This document shows, one piece after another, positions 30,437 through 38,797 of a stretch of DNA of 64,000 nucleotides. Position 1 is the stretch's first letter, and the number at the start of each line of letters is the position of its first letter. The notes below the pieces were generated by a model. The model saw only the letters and a program-made list of their open reading frames with translations, was not told where the DNA came from and searched no databases. This stretch comes from Campylobacter showae. Lineage in GTDB: Bacteria; Campylobacterota; Campylobacteria; Campylobacterales; Campylobacteraceae. A program made the position numbers and the translations under genes. Location of the stretch: the NCBI RefSeq assembly GCF_900573985.1, contig NZ_UWOK01000001.1:930001-994000 (forward strand), given 5' to 3'.

Positions 30437-31744
30437 ATGCTTTCTAAGTTAATCACGAAAATTTCAAACAGACCTAATTTTTATTATTTCGATACGGCTA
30501 TGAAAGACGGTAGAAAAACCACCGTCAGATATTGTCTTTTTACCGACGACGAGAGTGAAGCTCGCACACTTGCAAGTAAAATAAAGGCCAAGGTAAATTT
30601 GACGCTAATGCAAAGAATTGCGAGAAAGCCTGCTTCTCTAGCCTTATTAATAAGAAATCAAAGAAGATCGAAAGAGGATGCGGATTCTTTCATAAAGGCC
30701 AATAAGCTATTTTTAGATATCTGCGAATACAAAAGTCTTTTTCAATCTGCCGTCGCCGAGTTTTATAACGTGACATTGTATCAAGAACAAAGCACCCCTG
30801 CTCTAGAAACTCCCTCTATCATACAAAAAGACACGCAAAAGCCTAAGCGGCATCTATCGTTTGAAAAAATAGCCAAACGCTACATACAAACCGAATGCGA
30901 AAAACTAAAGTCAAGCGATAAGACGAAGGGTTATTACGTAAAGACGGGCAAAATTTTAGACGAGTTCTTTAAAAACAAAGATATGTCGGAACTTGATTAT
31001 AATAGTGCCGAGAATTTTCAAAGTCATTTGTTAAAAACCCAAAAACTTCACAAGAAAACCGTAAACAATTATATATCATACTCTAAAAGATTATTTGAAT
31101 ATGCTATAAGAATCAACGAAGTCGCCAGCAATCCATTTAAAACCTTAACTTCATTTAAGATTACGGCCGAAGAAAAATCTCCTAAAGACAACTTTACTAT
31201 GGGCGAGCTTGGTTTGGTATTTGATACAGATAGGCTCGATTTACGAAACTATATGATGTTTGCCCTCTATACCGGCCTGCGGTTAAATGAAATTTGGCAA
31301 CTAGACGGCATGAGCATAGACGAACGAGAGGGCGTAAAATTTATCAATGTAAAAACCGCAAAGCAAAAAGGAGGAGCCGTTAAATACAGACAAATACCAA
31401 TACATCAAGATATAGATTATCTTAGCGATATGAAATGGCTTGAAGAGATAAAAGTAGACAGAGGCAATTGCGACTATTTTAGCAAGCGACTAAATAAACA
31501 TATTCATACAATCATACCGGAAGCAAACGTATCGTTTCACCGACTTAGAGGAAATTTTGCTAAAGCCGTAAAGGATTATTGCTTAGAAAACGGAATCGCA
31601 GATATCACATCCATTCTTCTAGGGCATTCCACCGACTTGGCGACCGATACTTATGCAAAAGGCATATCGCTCAAAGTTAAGCAAAAAGTGATGAAAGGTT
31701 TGGATATATTTAAATTTTTAAAGGAACAAAAAACACCAAAATAG
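30437..31744 (+). CDS. Tyrosine recombinase A (tRNA-Ser island integrase)
   Basis: 435-aa site-specific recombinase just downstream of tRNA-Ser. An N-terminal arm-binding part and SAM-like core-binding domain (about 130-240) precede the catalytic domain. All active-site groups are visible: Arg near 282 in TGLRLNE, Lys in VKTAKQKGG, H368 and R371 in HRLRGNF, H397 in LGHSTD and Tyr406 in TDTYAKG. It probably integrates or excises the island at tRNA-Ser. Lower GC than upstream genes. Confidence 0.9.
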   Translation: MLSKLITKISNRPNFYYFDTAMKDGRKTTVRYCLFTDDESEARTLASKIKAKVNLTLMQRIARKPASLALLIRNQRRSKEDADSFIKANKLFLDICEYKSLFQSAVAEFYNVTLYQEQSTPALETPSIIQKDTQKPKRHLSFEKIAKRYIQTECEKLKSSDKTKGYYVKTGKILDEFFKNKDMSELDYNSAENFQSHLLKTQKLHKKTVNNYISYSKRLFEYAIRINEVASNPFKTLTSFKITAEEKSPKDNFTMGELGLVFDTDRLDLRNYMMFALYTGLRLNEIWQLDGMSIDEREGVKFINVKTAKQKGGAVKYRQIPIHQDIDYLSDMKWLEEIKVDRGNCDYFSKRLNKHIHTIIPEANVSFHRLRGNFAKAVKDYCLENGIADITSILLGHSTDLATDTYAKGISLKVKQKVMKGLDIFKFLKEQKTPK

Positions 31745-31819
31745 CCATTTAACGACATTCAAAAGCTTCTGAAGGATGACTTATAAACTTTCGCTTATAT
31801 TTCAAGAAAAGGATAATAA

Positions 31820-33436
31820 GTGGAACTAAACGTAAGGAAACTATTCGAAGTAAGCAAATACGATGAGCTTGATCATGGTGCTATTAAACGGCATTATATG
31901 TGCGAGCCTAAAAAGTTGTCTGACGATATAAAAAGTTGTTTTAAGCAGATTGGTAGGGTCAAGGGAGCTTCTAGAGAAAAATGGCTTAAGGCCTCGGGGG
32001 TGCTTGTAAGTAAATATTGCGAAAGTATTCCTAAAAGCGATATCGAAAAATACCGATCTTTGGCGGATGATTTTACCAAAAATAACAAAGATAAGGGCTT
32101 TTTAAGATTCCAAAAAGAGATAGACGAAATCATAGATCACAAACTGTCAAATTTGTATACCGACGGGGCAAATTCTTATCCAGAAAAAGAAACGATAAAA
32201 TTTACGAAAGGCGGTGTTTTGGTTTGCGGAGAATTTATTTCGAATCGTATCGCAAAGGCTATCGGTAGCTATGCATTAAAAAAATCTAAAAGTAAAAATA
32301 GCTATGAGCAGTTAAGGAATAATGCGCCAGATAAAAACATTATGGAATTATTGGAGGAATATTTGGAAGATAAGAGGGATATGCAGAATTGTACAAAGTC
32401 TACAATAAAAGAATATAGGCTTGCAATCAGTAGACTAAAAAAATTTTTGGATGAGAATGGGATTAGTCTTGTGGACGTGAAATATGAAGATGCTAAAGGT
32501 TTTCAAAAGTATATTTCCAACCAAAGTAGCAAGGATAGATCCAATAATACAATCGGTTATCTGTCTAAATTCTTTGAGTACTTGGAGTATAGGGGAATAA
32601 TTAATAAAAATCCATTTTTTAAAAATATGCTTATGAGGTATAGAGTAAATAAATATAATAAAAAGAGGAATTTTAAGGATGATGAATTTATAAAGATTTT
32701 TTCAGGAAAATACAAGATAGAAAAAGAACTACTTGATTATATAAGATTTATTTTACATACCGGACTTCGTATGGAAGAGTTTATGAGACTAGATAAAGAT
32801 AGCTTTTTTGAGAAGAATGGCATAAAGCTTATTAGAGTCAAAACTGCTAAACAAAAATTCGGAAATACCTCAGAAGACGAAATGGTCCTTCATGAAAATA
32901 TTCACGACTTAGCCAGTTATGACTGGATAGACAATATAAAGCGTATTTGTAAAACTAAAAATGCTTTGGAGCATAGGGTTAATAGGGCAATAGACAAGGT
33001 TGTAAATAGTAAAGATGTTAGCGCTCATCGTTTGAGGGGGAATTTCGCTCAGATAATTCGCGAGTATGACGCTTGTAAAGGTGTTAGCGAATTTATGCCA
33101 GATATTGCTTCGGTACTAAGACATGCGTCAAACGACTCAAATTTTATGAGCAATAAACGAGAGCAATTACCAAATATAACTAATTTAATGTTGCGAAACA
33201 ACAAGTCTAATTCGGAGCTTATATATTCTCAGAGTAGCGCTATAAAAACACAAATGCATATATTGAAAGCATTTGACGGCATCCCGCAGGAATATTTTGA
33301 ATATCTTAAAAGTAACGACTTGCCACATCTTAAGACTAAAAATAGTAGCACCGTTAAGCAATGCCAAAAAATCAAAAAAAACCAACGCCGTATTTATATT
33401 ACTCCAGCTCCGATGACTTGCATCGATATGATTTAA
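31820..33436 (+). CDS. Tyrosine recombinase B, nucleophile missing
   Basis: 538-aa paralogue of the preceding recombinase; both share TGLR(L/M)xE, VKTAKQK and HRLRGNFA. Arg near 317, Lys, H403, R406 and H435 are present. The segment that should hold the Tyr nucleophile, LRHASNDSNFMSNKREQ, has none. It extends about 85 residues past the catalytic domain. It may act as an architectural partner of recombinase A rather than a cleaving enzyme. GTG start after AAGGATAATAA. Confidence 0.85.
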   Translation: MELNVRKLFEVSKYDELDHGAIKRHYMCEPKKLSDDIKSCFKQIGRVKGASREKWLKASGVLVSKYCESIPKSDIEKYRSLADDFTKNNKDKGFLRFQKEIDEIIDHKLSNLYTDGANSYPEKETIKFTKGGVLVCGEFISNRIAKAIGSYALKKSKSKNSYEQLRNNAPDKNIMELLEEYLEDKRDMQNCTKSTIKEYRLAISRLKKFLDENGISLVDVKYEDAKGFQKYISNQSSKDRSNNTIGYLSKFFEYLEYRGIINKNPFFKNMLMRYRVNKYNKKRNFKDDEFIKIFSGKYKIEKELLDYIRFILHTGLRMEEFMRLDKDSFFEKNGIKLIRVKTAKQKFGNTSEDEMVLHENIHDLASYDWIDNIKRICKTKNALEHRVNRAIDKVVNSKDVSAHRLRGNFAQIIREYDACKGVSEFMPDIASVLRHASNDSNFMSNKREQLPNITNLMLRNNKSNSELIYSQSSAIKTQMHILKAFDGIPQEYFEYLKSNDLPHLKTKNSSTVKQCQKIKKNQRRIYITPAPMTCIDMI

Positions 33437-33459
33437 AAATTTAAAATCAAAAGAGTGCA

Positions 33460-33498
33460 AAGAGGGTAATAATGAGCTTATTACCCTCTTCCTTTTTT
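33460..33498 (+). terminator. Terminator of the recombinase pair
   Basis: AAGAGGGTAATAA, 5-base loop, TTATTACCCTCTT, then CCTTTTTT. A 13-bp perfect stem. The rest of the gap to 33727 shows no gene. Confidence 0.85.
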
Positions 33499-33727
33499 CA
33501 TTTCACTTAAGATTAAATTTATATTTAGCTAGATATGGAGAAATTTAAAAAACATTGATTCAGACAGGTTTGCTTCGTAAATTTATACCCTACACACCAA
33601 ACTACACAAATTCTAAACCGATGTGGCGGATTTACTTGCAGTTTCTTAGATTTTATCCGTCAAGAAAAGCGGGGGCAAAGTAAAATTTGTGCCGTACGTA
33701 TCATCTCGTGCGCTGCAAAAGCCGCCG

Positions 33728-34036
33728 TCACAAAACAACCTCAACCGCGTAAATATCGTCAAATTTGACCCTCGTCTTCACTACCGTTAGGCTTTTATCC
33801 ATCAAATTTACGTTTGAAACCAGCCCCTCTATACTCACGTAGCCCTGTCCGTCGTGGTATGTGATTTTTACTTTGTCGGCGGGCTTTAGTTTGCTTATTT
33901 TATTTAGGATCTCTTCTATCTTAGACTCGTCTAGGTCTAGCTTTTCGCTCTTTTCTCGCTCCTGCGCTTTTAGGGCTTTTTCTAGGGTTGAGAGAGGATT
34001 AAACGAGCTAAAAATTTTGGCTCTATCCTTATTCAC
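33728..34036 (-). CDS. YolD-like protein
   Basis: 102-aa protein of the YolD-like family, which commonly sits next to and accompanies Y-family polymerases. The C-terminal half (about 45-102) is a small beta fold: KVKITYHDGQGYVSIEGLVS and FDDIYAVEVVL. An N-terminal charged helix precedes it. The start overlaps the last codons of the split polymerase gene by 8 bp, so the two formed one operon. Now separated from the polymerase promoter by the 20-kb element. Confidence 0.75.
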   Translation of the reverse strand: MNKDRAKIFSSFNPLSTLEKALKAQEREKSEKLDLDESKIEEILNKISKLKPADKVKITYHDGQGYVSIEGLVSNVNLMDKSLTVVKTRVKFDDIYAVEVVL

Positions 34037-34202
34037 CGCTTTTGTGCCCTCCTATCTTTTTGTTTCTATCTCGTCCGGTGGCCTCCGGTAGCAGGTCGAT
34101 AGCCCTTAGGATGGAGTTTTTGCCGTATTTTTCTTTTATCTTGTTTAGGGTTTTTAGCACAGTTTTTTCTTTTGCGTCTTCTTCTTCAAAGAGGCTTTTT
34201 TC
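34029..34202 (-). pseudogene. Y-family DNA polymerase, 3' fragment
   Basis: The last 58 codons, from EKSLFEEED to GGHKSGE, of a UmuC/DinB-like polymerase; LRAIDLLPEATGRDRNKKIGGHKSG is the usual C-terminus. The open frame continues to 34226, but codons above 34202 belong to the element's terminal repeat. The 5' part is at 54570-55721. The shared 8 bp (34195-34202 and 54570-54577) is the target duplication; joining at it keeps the frame (KTEK-SLFEEED). Confidence 0.9.
34195..34202. repeat. Left target-site duplication
   Basis: CTTTTTTC directly before the left terminal repeat; the identical 8 bp occurs at 54570-54577 directly after the right one. Eight bp is the usual duplication length of IS1595-family elements. 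Confidence 0.88.
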
Positions 34203-34256
34203 CGGTATTATGTAGCATTTGCACAAGTTTTTAATAAAAACTAAATAATGTTAAGA

Positions 34257-34262
34257 TATAAT
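34257..34262 (+). promoter_or_regulatory. -10 box inside left end of element
   Basis: TATAAT in TTAAGATATAATTTTGC, 54 bp inside the left end and pointing inward, 33 bases before the ATG at 34295. Confidence 0.5.
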
Positions 34263-34294
34263 TTTGCTTTTAAAACGAAAAATGGATTAAACAA

Positions 34295-34507
34295 ATGCCT
34301 AAACGATATATCACCGCCAGCTCTTTATTTAATGAATTAAAAAATATAAAATGGGAAGGAAGTAAAGGTTCTATATATTTTTCAATAGTAAATACAAAAG
34401 TAAAAATAACCCATACTGATATTATTGGTAATGTATTGCAAGATTGGGTAAAAAACTATTTCATAATCAATAATATATATTATCGAGAACCTTCTAGATA
34501 TAAATAG
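34295..34507 (+). pseudogene. Truncated ORF at left end, possible restriction enzyme start
   Basis: 70 codons behind a good -10 box. GSIYFSIVNTKVKITHTDIIGNVLQDWVKNY resembles from memory the N-terminus of some small type II restriction endonucleases (NgoBV-like), but I am not sure. It stops after NIYYREPSRYK, and an overlapping open frame continues as the next ORF, as if a deletion or frameshift had occurred. Confidence 0.35.
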
Positions 34508-34847
34508 ATACTATTTAGCTTTTATAAATAGAACTGAAAACTTTAAAAAATATCTATCGGATATAGCTAAGATTAACTATAAAGGCTTAATTTATAATAT
34601 AAAAACATATATGAAAGATTGGCAAGATATGCAAGGCTTTAATAAGCTAAAGGAGCGTTATAAAACAGATAAGATATATCTAACAGAGGATCATATATCA
34701 TTTGGCTCACTAAAAATAACAAAGCAAGAGCTATACGATCAAGGACTTGATAAGAACTTTGGAGTAGAGCAATCAAAACAACAATCAAGTGAGATAAAAA
34801 TTATAGAGCAAAACGTAAAGTCAGGATATGATGGTTTGGGAAGGTAG
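34503..34847 (+). pseudogene. Unrecognised ORF, possible continuation of 34295 ORF
   Basis: Open frame beginning in another register near the end of the previous ORF; the first ATG is at 34611 (78 codons). It contains YLAFINRTENFKKYLSDIAK and IYLTEDHISFGSLKITKQEL. Strongly AT-rich. It may be the C-terminal part of the gene starting at 34295, shifted out of frame. Function not recognised. Confidence 0.35.
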
Positions 34848-34905
34848 ATTATCGTAAGCTGCTATAGAAGCCAAATTATTAGCATTGTATCTTCTTGGCC
34901 ATCTC

Positions 34906-36120
34906 TCACCCCATAAATCCAAACGGCAAGGCAAACATATCATCATCTAGCTTCATAGCCGTATCTCCAACATAAAAAACTATGCCTTTATCAAATTTAC
35001 TTTGTAAATTTTCTTTTAGATGATAGATGTGCTTAAAGTCATCTTTGCTGATAGTTTTTGAAGATTTGACCTCTATGGCTATGAGCTTACCTGATATCTC
35101 AAGGATAAAGTCTATCTCTTTTTGATCACTCGTTCTATAGTAGTATATATTTGCTCTTTTTTTGCTACTTGTATTTGCTTTTAGTAGCTCATCAAATACA
35201 AACGTCTCATATATGGCACCTTTATAAAGAGAATTTGCAAGCTCTTGTGCTGAAGAAATTTGTAGTAAGTGTGCCAGTACCCCTGTGTCGGTAGTAAAAA
35301 TTTTAGGTGTTTTTATGAGCCTTTTTAGAGCGTTGTTAAAATACGGCTGAAGCTTTTGGATCTGATAGGTATGCTCAAGCACGCTAAAATAGCTATCAAA
35401 TGTCTTATTATCAAGCCCAGACTCTAGACATAGCTCGTTTTTGTTAAAGATATTGCCGCTTCTTAGCATACACAGACGATACATCGTGATAAATTTATCC
35501 ATATTTCTTATATTACCTATCTCTTTGGCGTCTGATTCTATATATGTTCTTATGTACGAGCTAAACCAGAGATATTTTGATTTTTCAGAGCTTATCTTTG
35601 TGATCTCTGGATAACCGCCGTTTATGATCTTCTCAGATAAGCCGTCGTTGTCGTATTTTCTAAATGCTAAATGGCTTATATCACCACTTAAAATATCTAT
35701 CAAATTTTCATCACTATGGCTTAGCTCTTTTTGAGAAAGCGGGTAGAGTTCCACTATGCCTATCCTACCAGCAAGTGAGTCTGATATATCTTTAAAGCCT
35801 TTTAAATTTGCAGAGCCAGTTAGTATGAACTGCCCGTTTGTTCTATCTTTATCTACAAATTCTTTTATGGCTAGAAGCAGTATGGGAACTCTTTGTATCT
35901 CATCTATCACGATAGGCTTCTCGCAATGTTCTATAAAGCCTTTTGGATCGTTTCTCGCTGCTTCATAGATATTTATATCATCAAGCGTCACGTAGTTTGG
36001 TATATCTAAATTTAAAGCAAGGGTTGATTTGCCAACTTGTCTAGCTCCGCTTATCAAAAGCACTGGAAAGCTTTTCATATACTCTTTTATTTCATCGCTT
36101 ATGGCTCGTTTGATGTACAT
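34906..36120 (-). CDS. DUF4143-type AAA ATPase
   Basis: 404-aa ATPase of the AAA_14/DUF4143 family. Walker A is GARQVGKST (near 25-33), Walker B is IVIDEIQRVP, and the sensor is FILTGSANL. The C-terminal domain contains a PD-(D/E)XK-like strand (EIDFILEISGKLIAIEVKSSK), the part called DUF4143. Such proteins are widespread accessory ATPases of unclear role, often in islands. Monocistronic, AT-rich. Full length. Confidence 0.88.
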   Translation of the reverse strand: MYIKRAISDEIKEYMKSFPVLLISGARQVGKSTLALNLDIPNYVTLDDINIYEAARNDPKGFIEHCEKPIVIDEIQRVPILLLAIKEFVDKDRTNGQFILTGSANLKGFKDISDSLAGRIGIVELYPLSQKELSHSDENLIDILSGDISHLAFRKYDNDGLSEKIINGGYPEITKISSEKSKYLWFSSYIRTYIESDAKEIGNIRNMDKFITMYRLCMLRSGNIFNKNELCLESGLDNKTFDSYFSVLEHTYQIQKLQPYFNNALKRLIKTPKIFTTDTGVLAHLLQISSAQELANSLYKGAIYETFVFDELLKANTSSKKRANIYYYRTSDQKEIDFILEISGKLIAIEVKSSKTISKDDFKHIYHLKENLQSKFDKGIVFYVGDTAMKLDDDMFALPFGFMG

Positions 36121-36184
36121 AGTATTTTATCCTTAAATATTTAGGAGTATAATACTATAATTTATATAAATTTGCAAGGATGTT

Positions 36185-36364
36185 TTGGTTAAGATAATTG
36201 TATATTTAAATTTAATTCGAATTAAAACTGGTAAGATTAAGTCAGTCGCTGTGATTTTCTATCATACTGAGTATTTTATTGGTAGAGTTTTAAGCAATAT
36301 CACCTCAGATTTTCATATTGACAAATGGCAGTCAAATTTTCCCTCAAAAGGAGCAGCACAATAA
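36185..36364 (+). other. Unsupported 59-codon open frame in a 304-bp gap
   Basis: The gap 36121-36424 holds a TTG-started open frame with SVAVIFYHTEYFIGRV. No homologue is recognised and no ribosome site is seen, so it may be a remnant. Nothing else is visible in this gap. Confidence 0.2.
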
Positions 36365-36424
36365 CCATTTTTGGAATATTGCACAGGCTCTTTTATACTG
36401 CGACCTAACTTCCTAATAAATTTT

Positions 36425-36664
36425 TTACCTCATAACTTTATCCAGTAGTGATTTATAGCTATCCACTACGTCATAGACCACGCTATCATTGCTTATAGCC
36501 TTAAAATGCTCCTTTGCGCAGTGAATTTTAGATTCTTCGATTTGGCGAAGTTGCATAGAGTTCATAGACCCTTTAGTCTCTGCGACAAAATAAATATGCT
36601 TAATATCTCCCTCATAAAACGCAATCGCCCTAAAAAGACAAACCTCTCCAGATACATCAGTCAT
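36425..36664 (-). pseudogene. Type III restriction enzyme Res, C-terminal remnant
   Basis: 79 codons matching the far C-terminus of type III restriction subunits: IYFVAETKGSM is the PD-(D/E)XK nuclease strand (E-T-K), followed by the usual QLRxIEExKIHCAKEHFKAIS. No helicase part and no Mod gene are present. Its 5' side is cut by the ISL3 remnant that begins at about 36665. Confidence 0.75.
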
Positions 36665-37388
36665 ATATATAGACGAATTTAAAGGAAATATAGAAAAAGA
36701 GAAATATCAGCTAGCGATGTATGATAAAAACCGTAAACTAGTAGATATATTAAGAAATAGACATTCACAAACAATAAAAAATATAATAAACGAATTTGAA
36801 ATACAACCACAAGTAGTTGTAATGGATATGTTTAAGCCATTTAGAAGCGTAATAAATAGTAATATAGTTCAGGCCCAAATAGTAGCAGATAAATATCATG
36901 TAATAAGACAAGGGATATGGGCATTAAGAGATTTAAGAGTAGAATTATTTAACAAAGACAATGAAAAGTATAAGAAGTTAAAAAAATATTGGAAAATACT
37001 AAGTAAAAGCCCAATAAGTCAGTTTAGTCAAAGACAAAAAGAAATATTAAAAGAGATATTAAAAGTAGATAAGACATTGAAAAAGATGTATAGAATAATA
37101 AAAGAATTTTACAAGATGTTTGAGAGCAAGACAGTAAAGACAATGAGAAGGAGAATAGAGCAATTAATTGAAAAATTGAGAGTATTTAATATAAAGCAAA
37201 GTATAAAACTAGCAGATACAATAACAAGTTGGAAAAAAGAGATAATAAATATAGTAGAATATAAAATAAACAATGGGTTTGTAGAAGGAAATAACAACAA
37301 AATAAAAGTAATAAAAAGAGTATCTTATGGACTAAGAAACTATGAAAGATTTAGAAAATTGATATATTTACGTCTTTGCAATAGATAG
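36665..37388 (+). pseudogene. ISL3-family transposase, 5'-truncated
   Basis: Open frame whose sense starts before the first ATG (36717) at IDEFKGNIEKEKYQLA, the first catalytic Asp region of ISL3 transposases. VVVMDMFKPFRSVI gives the second Asp and NNGFVEGNNNKIKVIKR the Glu. The N-terminal zinc-finger/HTH part is missing. Extremely AT-rich, suggesting a Firmicutes or fusobacterial source. It abuts the opposite-strand Res remnant. Confidence 0.85.
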
Positions 37389-37498
37389 AGGTGTTTTTAC
37401 ACCCCCACTATTGACAAAGAACCATAATAAATTTTATCCGCTCTATAAATTTAAAAATTGAATACCCTTTTTAAATACATTTAAAAGAAAAATTTATA

Positions 37499-37504
37499 TA
37501 TAAT
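37499..37504 (+). promoter_or_regulatory. -10 box of lar operon
   Basis: TATAAT in TTATATATAATCC, with AAGGAG at 37534-37539 and a GTG start at 37545. Confidence 0.6.
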
Positions 37505-37544
37505 CCTAAGATAAAAAATTAATGATTATACTTAAGGAGCAAAC

Positions 37545-38795
37545 GTGCAAATTCCTATTCGCTACGGCAAAGATGATATCATCGACCTAAGCGTTCCGGA
37601 AAAAAATTTACTGGGAGTTTTTAACCCCAACCCCGTGGCTAAATTCGACGAAACGGCGCTCATCGCAAAGGCTCTGGCAAATCCGATAAATCAAAAAAGC
37701 TTCGATGAGTTTATCGCGGGCGACGAAAAGATCGTCGTCATCGTAAACGACGGCACGAGACCTACGCCGACGGCAAAAGTTTTAAAGCAAATTTACCCAA
37801 AAATCCGCGAGAAAAATAAAATTTTCATCATCGCCACCGGCTGCCACAGAGAGGGTACGCTCGATGAGTACGAGATGATCTTCGGCAAAGAAATTTATGC
37901 TGAAATCAGTGCCAAAAACGAAGTTCACGATCACGACTCCAAGCACGACGAGATGGTATTTTTAGGCGAGAGCAAAAACGGCACGCAGATGTATCTAAAC
38001 AAAATAGTAGCCGAAGCTAAAAAAGTGATCGTCATCGGCTCGGTCGAGCCGCACTATTTCGCGGGCTACACGGGCGGCAGAAAGGCCTTTTTGCCGGGCA
38101 CGGCGTCGTACGAGAGCATCACGCAAAATCACAAGCTCGCACTAAGCTCCGATGCGCAAGCTCTGCGCCTAGAGGGCAACCCCGTGCACGAGGATATGAT
38201 CGACGCGATGAAGGTGCTCACGCACATCGACGTTTTTTCGATCCAGACGGTGCTTGATAGCGAACACGGCGTGTATTACGCAAGCGCCGGACACTTAAAC
38301 GATAGCTTTTACGACTGCGTGAAAAAGGCAGACGAGGTCTTTTGCGTAAATATCCCGCGCAAAGCCGATATAGTGATCTCGGTCGCGCCCTATCCGATGG
38401 ACGTCGATCTCTATCAAGCGCAAAAAGCCCTAGACAACGGCAAGCTAGCGCTTGCTAAGGACGGGATTTTGATAATGGTCGCAAAGTGCCGCACCGGTAT
38501 CGGACCAAAGCCGTTTTTTGATCTGATGGCTTCCGCCGACACGCCAAAAAAGGTGCTAGAAAAGATCAGCGCGGGCTTTAAGCTCGGCTATCACAAGGCC
38601 GCTAAGATGGCCGAAATCTCGCTCTGGGCGCAGACCTGGGCGGTAAGTGATCTAAGCGACGATGAGATGCGCGCCGTGCATCTAAAGCCCTACCACGACA
38701 TCCAAAAGGCCGTGGACGACGCGCTCGCGCAAAAGGGCGCGGACGCTAAAATCATCATCCTGCCGTTTGGCTCGATGACGGTGCCTAAGGCGTAA
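37545..38795 (+). CDS. larA: LarA, nickel-dependent lactate racemase
   Basis: 416-aa enzyme of the LarA family, which interconverts D- and L-lactate or related 2-hydroxyacids with a nickel-pincer nucleotide. N-terminal NDGTRPTPT; ATGCHREGT and HDHDSKHDE supply catalytic and nickel-ligand His residues; GSVEPHYFAGYTGGRK holds the cofactor-bound Lys. GTG start after AAGGAG. First gene of an operon with all three cofactor-making genes. Some homologues act on other substrates, so the exact substrate is unproven. Confidence 0.9.
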   Translation: MQIPIRYGKDDIIDLSVPEKNLLGVFNPNPVAKFDETALIAKALANPINQKSFDEFIAGDEKIVVIVNDGTRPTPTAKVLKQIYPKIREKNKIFIIATGCHREGTLDEYEMIFGKEIYAEISAKNEVHDHDSKHDEMVFLGESKNGTQMYLNKIVAEAKKVIVIGSVEPHYFAGYTGGRKAFLPGTASYESITQNHKLALSSDAQALRLEGNPVHEDMIDAMKVLTHIDVFSIQTVLDSEHGVYYASAGHLNDSFYDCVKKADEVFCVNIPRKADIVISVAPYPMDVDLYQAQKALDNGKLALAKDGILIMVAKCRTGIGPKPFFDLMASADTPKKVLEKISAGFKLGYHKAAKMAEISLWAQTWAVSDLSDDEMRAVHLKPYHDIQKAVDDALAQKGADAKIIILPFGSMTVPKA

Positions 38796-38797
38796 GT

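Noticed and set aside
33600..33640. Right attachment site of the tRNA-Ser island
   Set aside because: Only an 8-base match (GTGGCGGA) to the reverse complement of the tRNA 3' end, too short and in the wrong orientation.
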